Counted from the stretch's first letter, positions 52,058 through 60,455 are shown. The stretch: 60,656 bases of DNA from CAYLMM01 sp964384825 (GCA_964384825.1 CAYLMM010000010.1:1-60656), one strand, 5' to 3'. Notes: generated by a model from the sequence alone, not told the origin. A program made the numbers and translations.

Positions 52058-54166
52058 ATGCGATATTCCCCGACACGTTTCTGCGTTCTGGTCCTGGCGA
52101 TCGTTCTGGCCGCCGCCGCGCTGCCCGCGTTTGCGGCCGAGACGGCCGCCGACGACTCCGGCGCCTTCGCCATCGAAGACTTCCTGCAGGTGCCCTACCT
52201 GGGGTCGTTGGCCCTGTCGCCCGACGGCGACCGGGTGGCCTACATGCGCGGCCGGCGCGACCTGGACCTGGACAAGAGCCTGCGCCAGGTCTGGCTGGCC
52301 GATCTCGACCGGGGCGAGCCCCGGCGGCTGACCTTCGACGACGAGACTCCGATCTGGAATCTGGCCTGGCGTCCCGGCGGCGGCCTGAGCTACATCGCGG
52401 TCCGCGACGGCGCGGCCCAGGTCTGGGTCAATCCGCTCGACGGCACCGAACCGCGCGCGGTGACCGATCTGGATGACGGCGTGGACGCCTTCTGGTGGTC
52501 GCCCGACGGCAAATATCTGGCCGTGCTGTCGACCACCGAGCCCGAGGCCGAAGAGGCCGAAGACGCCGAGGCCGAGGCCGACGACGAGGCCGACGACGAA
52601 GGCGACTGGACCGTCTTCGACCGCCTCGAGCAGCCCGACGAGTTCGCCCAGCTCTGGATCGTCGCGGCCGGCGAATGCGGCCCCGGCGAGGCCGATCCCC
52701 GGCGACTGACCGAGCCCCCCCTGAATCCCCAGCAGGCCGACTGGTCCCCCGACGGAGCGACCATCGCGCTGACCTACAACGAGAGGTTCTCCGGCCTTGT
52801 CGACGAGGAGCAGCGCGTCGGCCTGATCGACGTCGCGACCGGCGAGCTGACCCGCGTCAGCCCGGCCGACCGCCACGCCTCGATGGCTGCTTTCTCGCCC
52901 GACGGGAAGAAGCTGGCCTACTTCGTCGACCGCGACGCCGAGTACCGGGCCTATCTGAACCTGAAGGATCTGGTCGTGCGCGACCTGGCCGGCGGCGACG
53001 AGACCGTTCTGACCCCCGGCTGCTCGATGGCGCTCTCGGGCACCGGCTCGACCCCGGGCAAGCCCGCGATCTGGACGGCCGACGGCAAGAGCCTGCTGAT
53101 CTCGGCCGCCGACGGCACCACGCACGACCTCTATCTGGTCGATGCGCGCAAGGGCGGCCTGAAGCGGGTCACCGAACTCGCGGGCAACGTCGGCGGCTTC
53201 GACTACGCCGGCGGCAAGCTGGTCTACCTCGAGAGCGAGCTGCACCGCCCCGGCGCGATGTGGGCCCGCAAGCTGAAGAAGGGCGCCGAGGCCCGGCGGA
53301 TCGACGGCGTCGACGACGCGGTGGCCGCCTTCGACCTGCGCCCGGCGCAGAAGGTGGTCCTGCCCGGAGCCGACGGCGGCAAGGTCGAGGGCTTCCTCTT
53401 CCTGCCCCCCGGCGCCGGCGAAACGGACAGGCTGCCGGCGATCGTCGAGATGCACGGCGGCCCGTACTACCGCTACGGCAACGCCTGGAGCGGCCGCTAC
53501 CCCTGGCAGGTGCTCTCGCAGAAGGGCTACGCGGTGCTGATCGTCAACCCGCGCGGCGGCACCGCCTACGGCGCCGAGTTCCTGCGCGGCGTGCACCGCA
53601 ACTTCGGCACCGACGACTTCCGCGACATCGACGCCGCGATCGACGCGCTGGCCGAACGCGGCACCATCGATCCCGACCGCCTGGGCTTCACCGGCTACAG
53701 CTACGGCGGCCTGATGACCAACGTCGTGGTCAGCCGCACCGACCGGTTCAAGGCCGCGGTCTCGATCGCCGGCATCTGGAACTACGTCTCGGCCATGGGG
53801 CAGAGCAATCCGCAGCTGTTCATCGATTCGTACGACCAGCCCTGGGCCGGAGATCTGGACCGGATGTGGGAGCACAGCCCCGCCTCGCGCGCCGCCGACA
53901 TCACCACCCCGACGCTGGTGATGCACGGCACCGAGGACCGGCCGGTCGATCCGCGCCAGTCGATCGAGATGTTCAGCTACCTGCAGTTCAACGGCGTGCC
54001 GAGCCGCCTGGTGCTCTATCCGGGCGAGGGCCACGGCATCAACAAGCCCTCGCACATGATCGACTACCAGACCCGCGAACTGCAGTGGTTCGACCACTAC
54101 GTGCTGGGCGACGAGGAGGCCGAGGGGGCCTGTCCGCCGGTGCCGGTCGAGGAGACCGTGCGCTAG
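52058..54166 (+). CDS. Exported S9-family (prolyl oligopeptidase-like) serine peptidase
   Basis: 702 residues with a signal peptide (about 1-26). The N-terminal half is a beta-propeller of WD-like repeats (LALSPDGDRVAYMRG). The alpha/beta-hydrolase half has the triad Ser in GYSYGGLMTN, Asp in HGTEDRPVDPRQS and His in GEGHGINKP. It is an S9C-type dipeptidyl/oligopeptidase acting on exported peptides. An unusual Glu/Asp run (about residues 165-188) interrupts the propeller. AGGGAGGA precedes the ATG. A strong hairpin terminator lies between this gene and the convergent lipoprotein gene. Confidence 0.93.
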   Translation: MRYSPTRFCVLVLAIVLAAAALPAFAAETAADDSGAFAIEDFLQVPYLGSLALSPDGDRVAYMRGRRDLDLDKSLRQVWLADLDRGEPRRLTFDDETPIWNLAWRPGGGLSYIAVRDGAAQVWVNPLDGTEPRAVTDLDDGVDAFWWSPDGKYLAVLSTTEPEAEEAEDAEAEADDEADDEGDWTVFDRLEQPDEFAQLWIVAAGECGPGEADPRRLTEPPLNPQQADWSPDGATIALTYNERFSGLVDEEQRVGLIDVATGELTRVSPADRHASMAAFSPDGKKLAYFVDRDAEYRAYLNLKDLVVRDLAGGDETVLTPGCSMALSGTGSTPGKPAIWTADGKSLLISAADGTTHDLYLVDARKGGLKRVTELAGNVGGFDYAGGKLVYLESELHRPGAMWARKLKKGAEARRIDGVDDAVAAFDLRPAQKVVLPGADGGKVEGFLFLPPGAGETDRLPAIVEMHGGPYYRYGNAWSGRYPWQVLSQKGYAVLIVNPRGGTAYGAEFLRGVHRNFGTDDFRDIDAAIDALAERGTIDPDRLGFTGYSYGGLMTNVVVSRTDRFKAAVSIAGIWNYVSAMGQSNPQLFIDSYDQPWAGDLDRMWEHSPASRAADITTPTLVMHGTEDRPVDPRQSIEMFSYLQFNGVPSRLVLYPGEGHGINKPSHMIDYQTRELQWFDHYVLGDEEAEGACPPVPVEETVR

Positions 54167-54199
54167 GAACGGGTTGGTTTCCGCAGACCAGTCGCGGAG

Positions 54200-54237
54200 A
54201 AAAAAAAAGGCCCCGGCGGAACACCGCCGGGGCCTTT
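54200..54237 (-). terminator. Rho-independent terminator for the nuclease-fold lipoprotein gene
   Basis: A 14-base-pair perfect stem (54206-54219 with 54224-54237, loop AACA). Read on the minus strand, the stem is followed by a run of T (A9 at 54200-54208 on plus, partly in the stem), so it ends the minus-strand gene. On the plus strand it has only a short TTT and may partly stop the S9 peptidase transcript. Confidence 0.85.
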
Positions 54238-54259
54238 GCGTGTCCGCGATGCGTGTCCC

Positions 54260-55189
54260 TCACTCCCACGAAACCCTCAACCCCACCGGCCGATGATCGC
54301 TGACCAATGAGGCGTAGTCCCGCAGCGTGCGGTCCAGCCGGAAGACCTCCACCGCGGCGTCCGGGGCCTCGACCGCGGCGAAGAGCTCGTCGGTCACCAT
54401 GATGTGATCGAGGTGGCCCTGGGTGGAATAGAAGGAATGGTAGGCCGGATCCCCCTCGGCGATCGCCATGTCCACGAAGCGGAAACTCTCCGGCAGATCC
54501 AGCAGCGGCTGGAAGACGTTGTAGGACGGCGGGTCGGGCAGCTTGTCGTTCCAGTCGCCGACCACGACAACCGCCTCGTCGGGACGCTGCTGCAGGATGT
54601 GGTCGCGCAGCAGCTCGCAGGCCCACAGCCGCCGATACTCGTCGTCCCTGGGGTTGCCGTAGTCGATGATGTTGTCGTCGTAGGCCTTCAGGTGGTTGTC
54701 GATCACCGTCAGCGGCTTGCCGTTCCAGGCTCCCTCCAGCACCAGCGGCGGACGGGGGAAGGGGTCGTCCAGGTCGGCGTAGATCTCGTGGATGTCGTCG
54801 ATGGCCACCGTCGAGGACTTGTACAGGTAGGCCAGGCTCCAGTTGCCGCCGCTCGGCGCCCGGAATCCCTCGTAGCCGGGCAGCGAATCGCAGAGCGCGG
54901 CGAACATGTAGCCGCTGCGGATCTCCTGCAGTCCGTAGATGTCTGCGTCCAGCGCCTCGACGATCCGAGCCACCAGATCCACCGCCGCGTACTGATCGTC
55001 CACCAGCTCCGGCCGCGGGAACTGCTCGATGTTCCAGGTGACGATCTCCAGATGCTCGTCGTCGCCGAAGCTCACATCCTTCAGCGGATCGTAATCCTCG
55101 GGCGAGACGACGTCGGAATCCCCGCAGGACGCGAGGGCCAGCGGGAGGGCGAGAAGAAGCAGAATCCCAATGATCAAGCGCAGTTGCAT
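54260..55189 (-). CDS. Endonuclease/exonuclease/phosphatase-fold lipoprotein
   Basis: 309 residues with lipobox LALASC (Cys22). The DNase I-like fold shows IVTWNIEQFP, ADIYGLQEIRS, VIDNHLKAY, VVVVGDWNDKL and VSDHRPVGLRV, covering the metal-binding and catalytic His/Asp/Asn residues. Family members hydrolyse nucleic acids or phosphodiester lipids; a surface-anchored form could scavenge extracellular nucleic acids or lipids (inference). The start was chosen because the lipoprotein signal begins here; the reading frame is open further upstream. Confidence 0.88.
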   Translation of the reverse strand: MQLRLIIGILLLLALPLALASCGDSDVVSPEDYDPLKDVSFGDDEHLEIVTWNIEQFPRPELVDDQYAAVDLVARIVEALDADIYGLQEIRSGYMFAALCDSLPGYEGFRAPSGGNWSLAYLYKSSTVAIDDIHEIYADLDDPFPRPPLVLEGAWNGKPLTVIDNHLKAYDDNIIDYGNPRDDEYRRLWACELLRDHILQQRPDEAVVVVGDWNDKLPDPPSYNVFQPLLDLPESFRFVDMAIAEGDPAYHSFYSTQGHLDHIMVTDELFAAVEAPDAAVEVFRLDRTLRDYASLVSDHRPVGLRVSWE

Positions 55190-55329
55190 TGATGTAACCT
55201 TCACGAAAGCCGGTTTTGCGTTTCCGTGAAGATAATTCGCAACTGCTTGGAAAGCCAATGGAATGGTCGGCGGCCTCTCGGCGGCCCCGCGGCGGCCCCG
55301 CGGCGGGCCGGGAACGCGGGCCCCGAAGC

Positions 55330-56472
55330 TCAGACCCTCACCAGCGCCCCGCTCATCCGTTCCAGCGCCTCGGCCAGCACCGACCGCGGGCAGCCGAAGT
55401 TCAGCCGCAGCCAGCCGGGCGCGCCGAACTCGGCGCCGTCCTGCATGCCCACGCCCGCGTTCTCGAAGAATCCGGCCGCGTCGTCCAGTTCCAGTTCGCG
55501 CACGTCCAGCCAGGCCAGGTAGGTGGCTTCGACGTGGGTCATCGACACGCCGGGCATTTCGGCCACGGCCTCTTCCAGCAGATCGCGGTTGCCGCGCAGG
55601 TAGTCGAGGCAGGCGGCCAGCCAGGGCCCGCCCTCGGCGTAGGCGGCCAGCGCGGCGGCGTGTCCCATCAGGTTGACCCCCGGAATGACGCCGGCCGCCT
55701 CCTGTTGGAAGCGGCCGCGCAGATCGGCGTCCGGGATGACGGCGTAGGAACAACACAGCCCGGCGATGTTCCAGGTCTTGCTCGGGGCCATCAGGGTGAT
55801 GGTGCGCTCCGCGATCTCCGGGGCCAGCGCGGCGGTCGGCAGATGCTGCCGGTCGTCCAGGCGCAGCATGTTGTGGATCTCGTCCGAGCAGATGGTCACG
55901 CCGCGGTCCAGGCAGATCCGCGCCAGCGTCTCGATCTCCCCGCGGTCGAAGAGCCGGCCGGTCGGGTTGTGGGGGCTGCAGAACAGGAACAGCTTCGTGC
56001 GCGGGGTGATCGAAGCGGCGAAGGTTTCCGGATCGAGCACCCAGCGGCCGTCGCGCATCTCCATCGGCGCGGTCGCGAGGTTGCGGCCGGCGTTGCCCGG
56101 GGCGGCCAGAAACGGCGGATAGGCCGGCACCGCGGTCAGCACGTCGTCGCCCGGAGCGGTCGCGGCCCGGCAGGCCAGGTTGATACCCGGCACCAGCCCC
56201 GGCAGCCAGACCAGCCATTCGGGATCCACCGTCCAGCCGAACTCGGTTTCCATGTGCCCGATCGCGGCGTCGATCAGCGCGTCGGGCGTGCACGGATATC
56301 CGAAGACCCCGTGATCGACCCGTCGGTGCAGCGCGGCCACGATCTCCGGCGCCGACTCGAAATCCATGTCCGCGATCCACATCGGGATCACGTCCTCGCG
56401 ATGGCGATAACGGGCGTACTTCACGCAGGCGCTGCCGCGGCGTTCGATGAGTCGGTCGAAGTCGTAGGGCAT
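55330..56472 (-). CDS. PatB/MalY-type PLP-dependent C-S beta-lyase (class I/II aminotransferase)
   Basis: 380 residues. MWIADMDFESAPEIVAALHRRVDHGVFGY at the N-terminus is the MalY/PatB signature. The PLP site is MAPSKTWNIAGL (Schiff-base Lys), with FCSPHNPTGRLF and ICSDEIHNM. The family cleaves cystathionine or cystine-like substrates to thiol, pyruvate and ammonia. GGAG seven bases upstream supports ATG 56472 rather than a GTG at 56478. Convergent and divergent neighbours suggest it is transcribed alone. Confidence 0.92.
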   Translation of the reverse strand: MPYDFDRLIERRGSACVKYARYRHREDVIPMWIADMDFESAPEIVAALHRRVDHGVFGYPCTPDALIDAAIGHMETEFGWTVDPEWLVWLPGLVPGINLACRAATAPGDDVLTAVPAYPPFLAAPGNAGRNLATAPMEMRDGRWVLDPETFAASITPRTKLFLFCSPHNPTGRLFDRGEIETLARICLDRGVTICSDEIHNMLRLDDRQHLPTAALAPEIAERTITLMAPSKTWNIAGLCCSYAVIPDADLRGRFQQEAAGVIPGVNLMGHAAALAAYAEGGPWLAACLDYLRGNRDLLEEAVAEMPGVSMTHVEATYLAWLDVRELELDDAAGFFENAGVGMQDGAEFGAPGWLRLNFGCPRSVLAEALERMSGALVRV

Positions 56473-56776
56473 CGTCACTCTCCGGGGTTGGGATCTTCGC
56501 TCAATGATAGGAAACGGGGCTTTCGCGGAAAAGGATCATCCTTGCGGGGCGGGAGCGATGGCCTAGGTGGTCGTGGGCGGGGGCGTCGGTTCCGGCCCGC
56601 AGGGGTGGCCTTCGGCGACTGTCCCGAATCGAATCTCGGGGAAGAACGAACTGCGGAAAGGGTGGAAGATGTTTTCGGCAGCGGTTAGAATGGCGCGGGG
56701 GGAAAGCCGCATCTTCGCACGACATATCTCCGACTCACAACGACGGTTATCTGGGAAAGAACCTGGGAGGTTCCCG
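56473..56776. other. 304-base divergent intergenic region
   Basis: It separates the C-S lyase gene (minus) from the small lipoprotein gene (plus). A weak -10-like TAGAAT is at 56686-56691, but its -35 is poor. GGGAGG at 56765-56770 is the Shine-Dalgarno site for the next gene. No convincing small gene or hairpin terminator was found. Confidence 0.35.
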
Positions 56777-57163
56777 ATGAAGAACGCTACTACGATGATC
56801 CTGATGGCGATTCTGGCGATGGGCTTGGCTCTGGTGCTGGGCGGCTGCGGCGGGGACCAGGAGGCCGAGACGCCCAAGGCGGCCGACGTGGAGCAGGCGG
56901 CGGAAGAGGCGGTCGAGCAGGCGGGATCGGCCGAAGCCGAGAAGGCGGTCGAGGAGATCGTCTCGAAGCTGACGCCCGAGCAGCAGGCGAAGGTGGACAA
57001 GGTCGTGGCGGTCAGCCGCGCGGTCGCCGCCGCCCCGCTGAAGGCCGACGAGATCATGGCCGAGCACGGCGTGACCACCGAGCAGTACGACAAGATGATG
57101 GCCGAGATCTCGGCCGATCCGGCGATGTCGCTGGCCTACACCACGCAGATGAGCAAGCCCTAG
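56777..57163 (+). CDS. Small helical lipoprotein of unknown function
   Basis: 128 residues. Lipobox VLGGC (Cys24). The mature part has an acidic Ala/Glu-rich heptad region (about 30-60, VEQAAEEAVEQAGSAEAEKA) suggesting a coiled coil, then KLTPEQQAKVDKVVAVSRAVAA. It resembles periplasmic helical chaperone-like or envelope-linking lipoproteins, but no family is recognised. The ATG has a strong Shine-Dalgarno sequence. It converges with the candidate selenoprotein gene, 46 bases away. Confidence 0.78.
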   Translation: MKNATTMILMAILAMGLALVLGGCGGDQEAETPKAADVEQAAEEAVEQAGSAEAEKAVEEIVSKLTPEQQAKVDKVVAVSRAVAAAPLKADEIMAEHGVTTEQYDKMMAEISADPAMSLAYTTQMSKP

Positions 57164-57209
57164 CCCGCGTGCATTTTCGATGGGGGCGGGGCCGGGCGGC
57201 CTCGCCCCC

Positions 57210-57392
57210 TCAGTCGCCTCTCCCGGAAGCGAGCAATCCTCCGACCAGCGCTCCGAAGAGGATCGCCAGCCAGGGGCTGTCGGCGATGGCTCAGGTCGCT
57301 CCGGAGCAGCTGCGCAGCCAATGATAGAGCCAGCCGGCGCTTCCGCCTGCGATCACGGCCCCCGTCCTGATCCACATCTTCTTCGAAACCAT
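57210..57392 (-). CDS. Candidate selenoprotein: DUF6132-like small membrane protein with in-frame UGA
   Basis: 60 codons on the minus strand. ATG at 57390-57392 has CGGAGG five bases upstream. Translation gives a glycine-rich first helix (GAVIAGGSAGWLYHWL), then Cys29-Ser-Gly-Ala-Thr, an in-frame TGA as codon 34 (57291-57293), then AIADSPWLAILFGALVGG and a normal TGA stop. From memory, DUF6132 proteins have two hydrophobic segments around a GCxxGxCxIxxNP block, a CX4C pair; here the TGA replaces the second Cys at the same spacing and homology resumes in frame (xIxxSP, then a Gly-rich helix). A hairpin follows the UGA. Selenocysteine insertion (CX4U redox pair) is the best reading; a nonsense mutation of a Cys TGC codon is the alternative. 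TGA is a normal stop elsewhere here. Confidence 0.6.
57262..57287 (-). promoter_or_regulatory. Candidate bacterial SECIS hairpin after the in-frame UGA
   Basis: Read on the minus strand: ATCGC, a three-base bulge CGA, CAGCC, loop CCU, GGCUG, GCGAU. Ten base pairs in total, with the loop starting 17 bases after the UGA, in the expected range for bacterial SECIS elements. The loop lacks the G often found at its start, so the match is imperfect. Confidence 0.4.
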
Positions 57393-57460
57393 CGGAACCT
57401 CCGGGTCTGTAACGACGTATCATTCCGTCAATTAAGCGAACGATTTGCAGGCCGCCAGTT

Positions 57461-57480
57461 TTCGCACTAAATTAGTCGAA
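57461..57480. promoter_or_regulatory. Imperfect palindrome in the divergent region, possible operator
   Basis: TTCG-C-ACTAA-A-TTAGT-CGAA: arms of nine bases, with one unpaired C on the left. It is in an AT-rich patch of the 194-base gap between the candidate selenoprotein gene and the PHP gene. No known regulator site was matched. Confidence 0.35.
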
Positions 57481-57586
57481 ATTAAGTCCGCCTCGATCGA
57501 CCGGCCTTCCTCGTCAGAAGACCCCAGGACCGACAACGACGCAGACTATCATCGAGGGGTCCCCCCGCTCAGAGAGACGAACAGGG

Positions 57587-58612
57587 ATGAAGCATCTCAG
57601 ACGCGCCGATCTACACGTACACTCGTCCGCCTCCTTCGACGTACCCGATTTGCCTTCGCTGCGGCCCCGCGCCCTTTTCGAGAAGGCGCTGGGCCATCCC
57701 GAAGCCTCCCGCAGGATGGATTTCTTCACGCTCACCGATCACGACACCATGGCCGGCTACGAGGCCCTGGTGCGCGAGCTGGGAGAAGGCGACCGCCGGC
57801 TGGTGATTCCGGCCGTCGAGCATACCCTGCGCGATCCGGACATCGGATTCTCGATCCACGTGAACCTCTACGGCCTGGATCCCGACGGCTACGCCGACCT
57901 GCAGCGCAACGTGCGGACCCTCGACGAGCTGATCGAGACCTGCGAGCGCGACGGCATCCTCTACCAGTACAACCATCCCACCTGGTGGGAGCGGCGCGAG
58001 CTGCGGCGCGAGCAGGTCGATTTCCGCAAGCTGCCCGAGATCGCCGCCCGCTTCCCGGTGCTCGAGCTGAACGCCGGCCGCACCGCCCAGCAGAACCTGA
58101 TCACCCGGCGGATGGCCGAGGATCTGGGCAAGGCGCTCACGTCCTCGACCGACACCCACACCGGCGACGTCGGCCGGGCCCACACCCTGGCCGCCGGCGA
58201 GACGGCCGAGGAATTCCTGGGCGCGGCGTGGCGTGGCGAATCCGAAATGGCCCTGCACGCGATCACCTACAGCGGCCTGCTGGACGAGGCCCACGCCCTG
58301 ATCGACGAGATCCTGCAGCAGGAGGCCGGCGTGCTGGCCGTGCGCGACGCCAAGAAGGGCGGCCAGGGCTGGTTCGAACGGATCGGCGCCCAGGTGGCGG
58401 CCTCGCGGCTGGTGCGCGAGAACGACGCGGTCCGGGCCTCGTTGCGATCGGTGCTGCGGCAGGTCTCCAAGCCGGTCATGAAGATCATCATGGGGCACGA
58501 GCGGCGCCTGGAGAACATCCTGGCCGCCTCCGAGCTGGCCGTCTATTCGGTGCTGCCGGAACCGGCGCCGGTCGCGATCCCGATCGCGGCTCCGGTGCGC
58601 CGCGCCGGCTGA
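57587..58612 (+). CDS. PHP-domain metal-dependent phosphoesterase
   Basis: 341 residues. The four PHP motifs are visible: RADLHVHSSASF, TLTDHDTMAGYEAL, YNHPTWWERREL, and SSTDTHTGDVGRAHT. These His and Asp residues bind a trinuclear metal centre that hydrolyses phosphoesters. The specific substrate is unknown; no polymerase or histidinol phosphatase features are seen. The C-terminal about 90 residues are not recognised. It is preceded by an AT-rich divergent region and followed by the glycerophosphate fusion gene. Confidence 0.88.
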   Translation: MKHLRRADLHVHSSASFDVPDLPSLRPRALFEKALGHPEASRRMDFFTLTDHDTMAGYEALVRELGEGDRRLVIPAVEHTLRDPDIGFSIHVNLYGLDPDGYADLQRNVRTLDELIETCERDGILYQYNHPTWWERRELRREQVDFRKLPEIAARFPVLELNAGRTAQQNLITRRMAEDLGKALTSSTDTHTGDVGRAHTLAAGETAEEFLGAAWRGESEMALHAITYSGLLDEAHALIDEILQQEAGVLAVRDAKKGGQGWFERIGAQVAASRLVRENDAVRASLRSVLRQVSKPVMKIIMGHERRLENILAASELAVYSVLPEPAPVAIPIAAPVRRAG

Positions 58613-58740
58613 TCCTTGTTGGCGGGTGATCCCGCTCCACGATATGAGGCTTGGCTTCCGGGCTCCGGTGCGGCTATGTTTCGCCGGACGGAGCGTCCGT
58701 CGGTTCGTGCACGCGATCTGTATCCGGACGAGGTGCCCGC

Positions 58741-60318
58741 ATGGCGAGGAACGCCGCTGCAACCGATTCCCCCCTTCGATCCATTTTCGACGCCCTGCGC
58801 CGCCGCGTGTTTCCTTCCCGGACCGTGGGCCTGGCGCTCGGGGTCTTCGATTTCTGCCATCGGGGCCACGTGAACTTCCTGCGCCGCGCCGCCGAGAACT
58901 GCGACCGGCTGATCGTGGCGGTGCACACCGACGAAACGGTTCTGCGGTACAAAGGCGAGCGCCCGGCCAACTCCGAGCTGGAGCGGGCGCGGGCGATCGA
59001 GGATCTGGGCCTGGCCGACGTGGTCGAGGTCGACAGCGACCGCCAGGCCGTCTGCCGCCGCCACCGGGTGAACCGAGTCTTCCACGGCGACGACTGGTCC
59101 CGCGACACCTACGAGAACCATTGGGGACGCGAGCTGATCGACGAGCTCGGCCTGGAGATCGTCATCCTGCCCCACACGCCGGGCCTGAACAGCACCGGCA
59201 TCCGCGCCAGGACCCCCCGGCTGGGATGGTGGCTCTACAGCCCCCTGGCCTCTTGGGACCGCAGCCACATCTTCGACCATCTGCGGCGGCTCTATCCCGA
59301 CCTGGGCGGCACCTGGTTCGTTTCCGATTCCGGCCGCGGCGTCGTGCGCGAGGCCTATCCCGACGCGCCGCTGGTCCTGCTGGGCGAAGGCGTGCCCCAC
59401 GAGGAGGCGGCGCGCAAGGCGCTGTCCTTCGACGTGGACGTGCTGGTCACCGCCCACTTCAACTACGAGCCGATGCTCGCGGGCCTGCGCGACGCCGACC
59501 GCCCCCTGCATCTGGTGGTGCTCTCGCACGGGCGCAGCGGGAAATCGGGGACCAGCGCCGAGGTGCATCGGCGTCATCTGGAGGCGGTGCGCGGGGAGGG
59601 CGCGTCCGGAGCCGCGAAGGGCTCGCCGGCCGGCGGCCTGATCTTCGGCGACGGCGCGGTGACGGTGCACGACTATTCCTTCGCCGACGACGGCTACGGG
59701 CATCTCGACGGATTCCTGGCCCGGGGCGGAACCTTCGACAACCCGGTTCCGGCGACCGACCGGCCCCGCCTGCTGCTGCTGCCGACCTGGGGGCCCGATC
59801 CCGAAGGCCGCGGCCTGCTGCTTTCGCGGCGGTGGGGCAAGGCCCTGAAAAGGCTGGGCCGGGATTGGGATCTCGTGCTCTCGCCGCACCCATTGGCGGG
59901 AGAGAAGACGGTGCGGAATTTCGCGCGGTCGGTCGGCTGCGAGGTCTTGCCCGCGCGCGGCGGATCCTTCGAACGGGTGCCCGAATTCCACGCCACGCTC
60001 AGCGATCTTTCGGGAGTGTTCTGGGAGGCGCTGCTCTTCGATACCCCTGCGATGCTGGCGTCGCCCGACGCCGGGGTCCGCTGGCCGGATGATCTGCGGC
60101 CGTCGCTCGCGGATCTGAGCGAAGCCGTGCCGGTTGTCGGTCCCGATGAACTGATGGAAACCGCCGCCGGCCTCTCCGGCCAACGGCGGCCCGGGCAGCG
60201 GGCGCTGGCCGAGATTCGCCTGGGCCGGATCGACGGCCGGGCCACGGCGCGGATGATCGAGAGGATCGGCGGCCTGCTCGCTGCCGACGCGGAGCCATCC
60301 GCGCAGACCGGGAACTGA
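58741..60318 (+). CDS. Fused cytidylyltransferase / CDP-glycerol glycerophosphotransferase-like protein
   Basis: 525 residues. The N-terminal domain (about 28-160) is a TagD/GCT-like cytidylyltransferase with LGVFDFCHRGHVNFLRRAAENCD; the HxGH motif holds His40 and His43. The C-terminal domain (about 180-510) resembles TagB/TagF transferases: FNYEPMLAGLRDADR, VLSHGRSGKSGT, DLVLSPHPLAG and DLSGVFWEALLFDTPAMLAS. The usual two-step route (CTP plus glycerol-3-phosphate to CDP-glycerol, then transfer to a polymer) may be joined in one chain. In a diderm cell the acceptor is more likely a surface glycan or capsule than wall teichoic acid (inference). The substrate polyol is not certain. Confidence 0.83.
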   Translation: MARNAAATDSPLRSIFDALRRRVFPSRTVGLALGVFDFCHRGHVNFLRRAAENCDRLIVAVHTDETVLRYKGERPANSELERARAIEDLGLADVVEVDSDRQAVCRRHRVNRVFHGDDWSRDTYENHWGRELIDELGLEIVILPHTPGLNSTGIRARTPRLGWWLYSPLASWDRSHIFDHLRRLYPDLGGTWFVSDSGRGVVREAYPDAPLVLLGEGVPHEEAARKALSFDVDVLVTAHFNYEPMLAGLRDADRPLHLVVLSHGRSGKSGTSAEVHRRHLEAVRGEGASGAAKGSPAGGLIFGDGAVTVHDYSFADDGYGHLDGFLARGGTFDNPVPATDRPRLLLLPTWGPDPEGRGLLLSRRWGKALKRLGRDWDLVLSPHPLAGEKTVRNFARSVGCEVLPARGGSFERVPEFHATLSDLSGVFWEALLFDTPAMLASPDAGVRWPDDLRPSLADLSEAVPVVGPDELMETAAGLSGQRRPGQRALAEIRLGRIDGRATARMIERIGGLLAADAEPSAQTGN

Positions 60319-60346
60319 CCGGCTGCCGGTCGCGGCCGCGGTCGCG

Positions 60347-60454
60347 CTACCGGTCGCGGTCGCGCTTGCGCCAGGCGATGCCCAGGCACAATCCCAGCCC
60401 GCCGTAGAGCACCAGGCAGCCGAAGCCGAACATGATCCAGGCCGATGCGGGCAT
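60347..60454 (-). CDS. MetS-like small subunit of the NSS transporter
   Basis: 35 residues: a short start, one transmembrane helix (WIMFGFGCLVLYGGLGLCLGIAW) and a basic tail RKRDRDR. This is the size and layout of MetS-type NSS small subunits (known partner of the MetP methionine transporter). GGGGAGGTG lies six bases before the ATG, and the gene begins one base after the stop of the large-subunit gene. It was found by eye; it is too short for most gene callers. Confidence 0.75.
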   Translation of the reverse strand: MPASAWIMFGFGCLVLYGGLGLCLGIAWRKRDRDR

Positions 60455-60455
60455 C

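Noticed and set aside
57210..57392. Global reassignment of TGA as Trp or Gly to explain the in-frame TGA.
   Set aside because: TGA is used as the stop codon of many solid genes in the window, including tight ATGA and GTGA overlaps, and Trp is encoded by TGG throughout.
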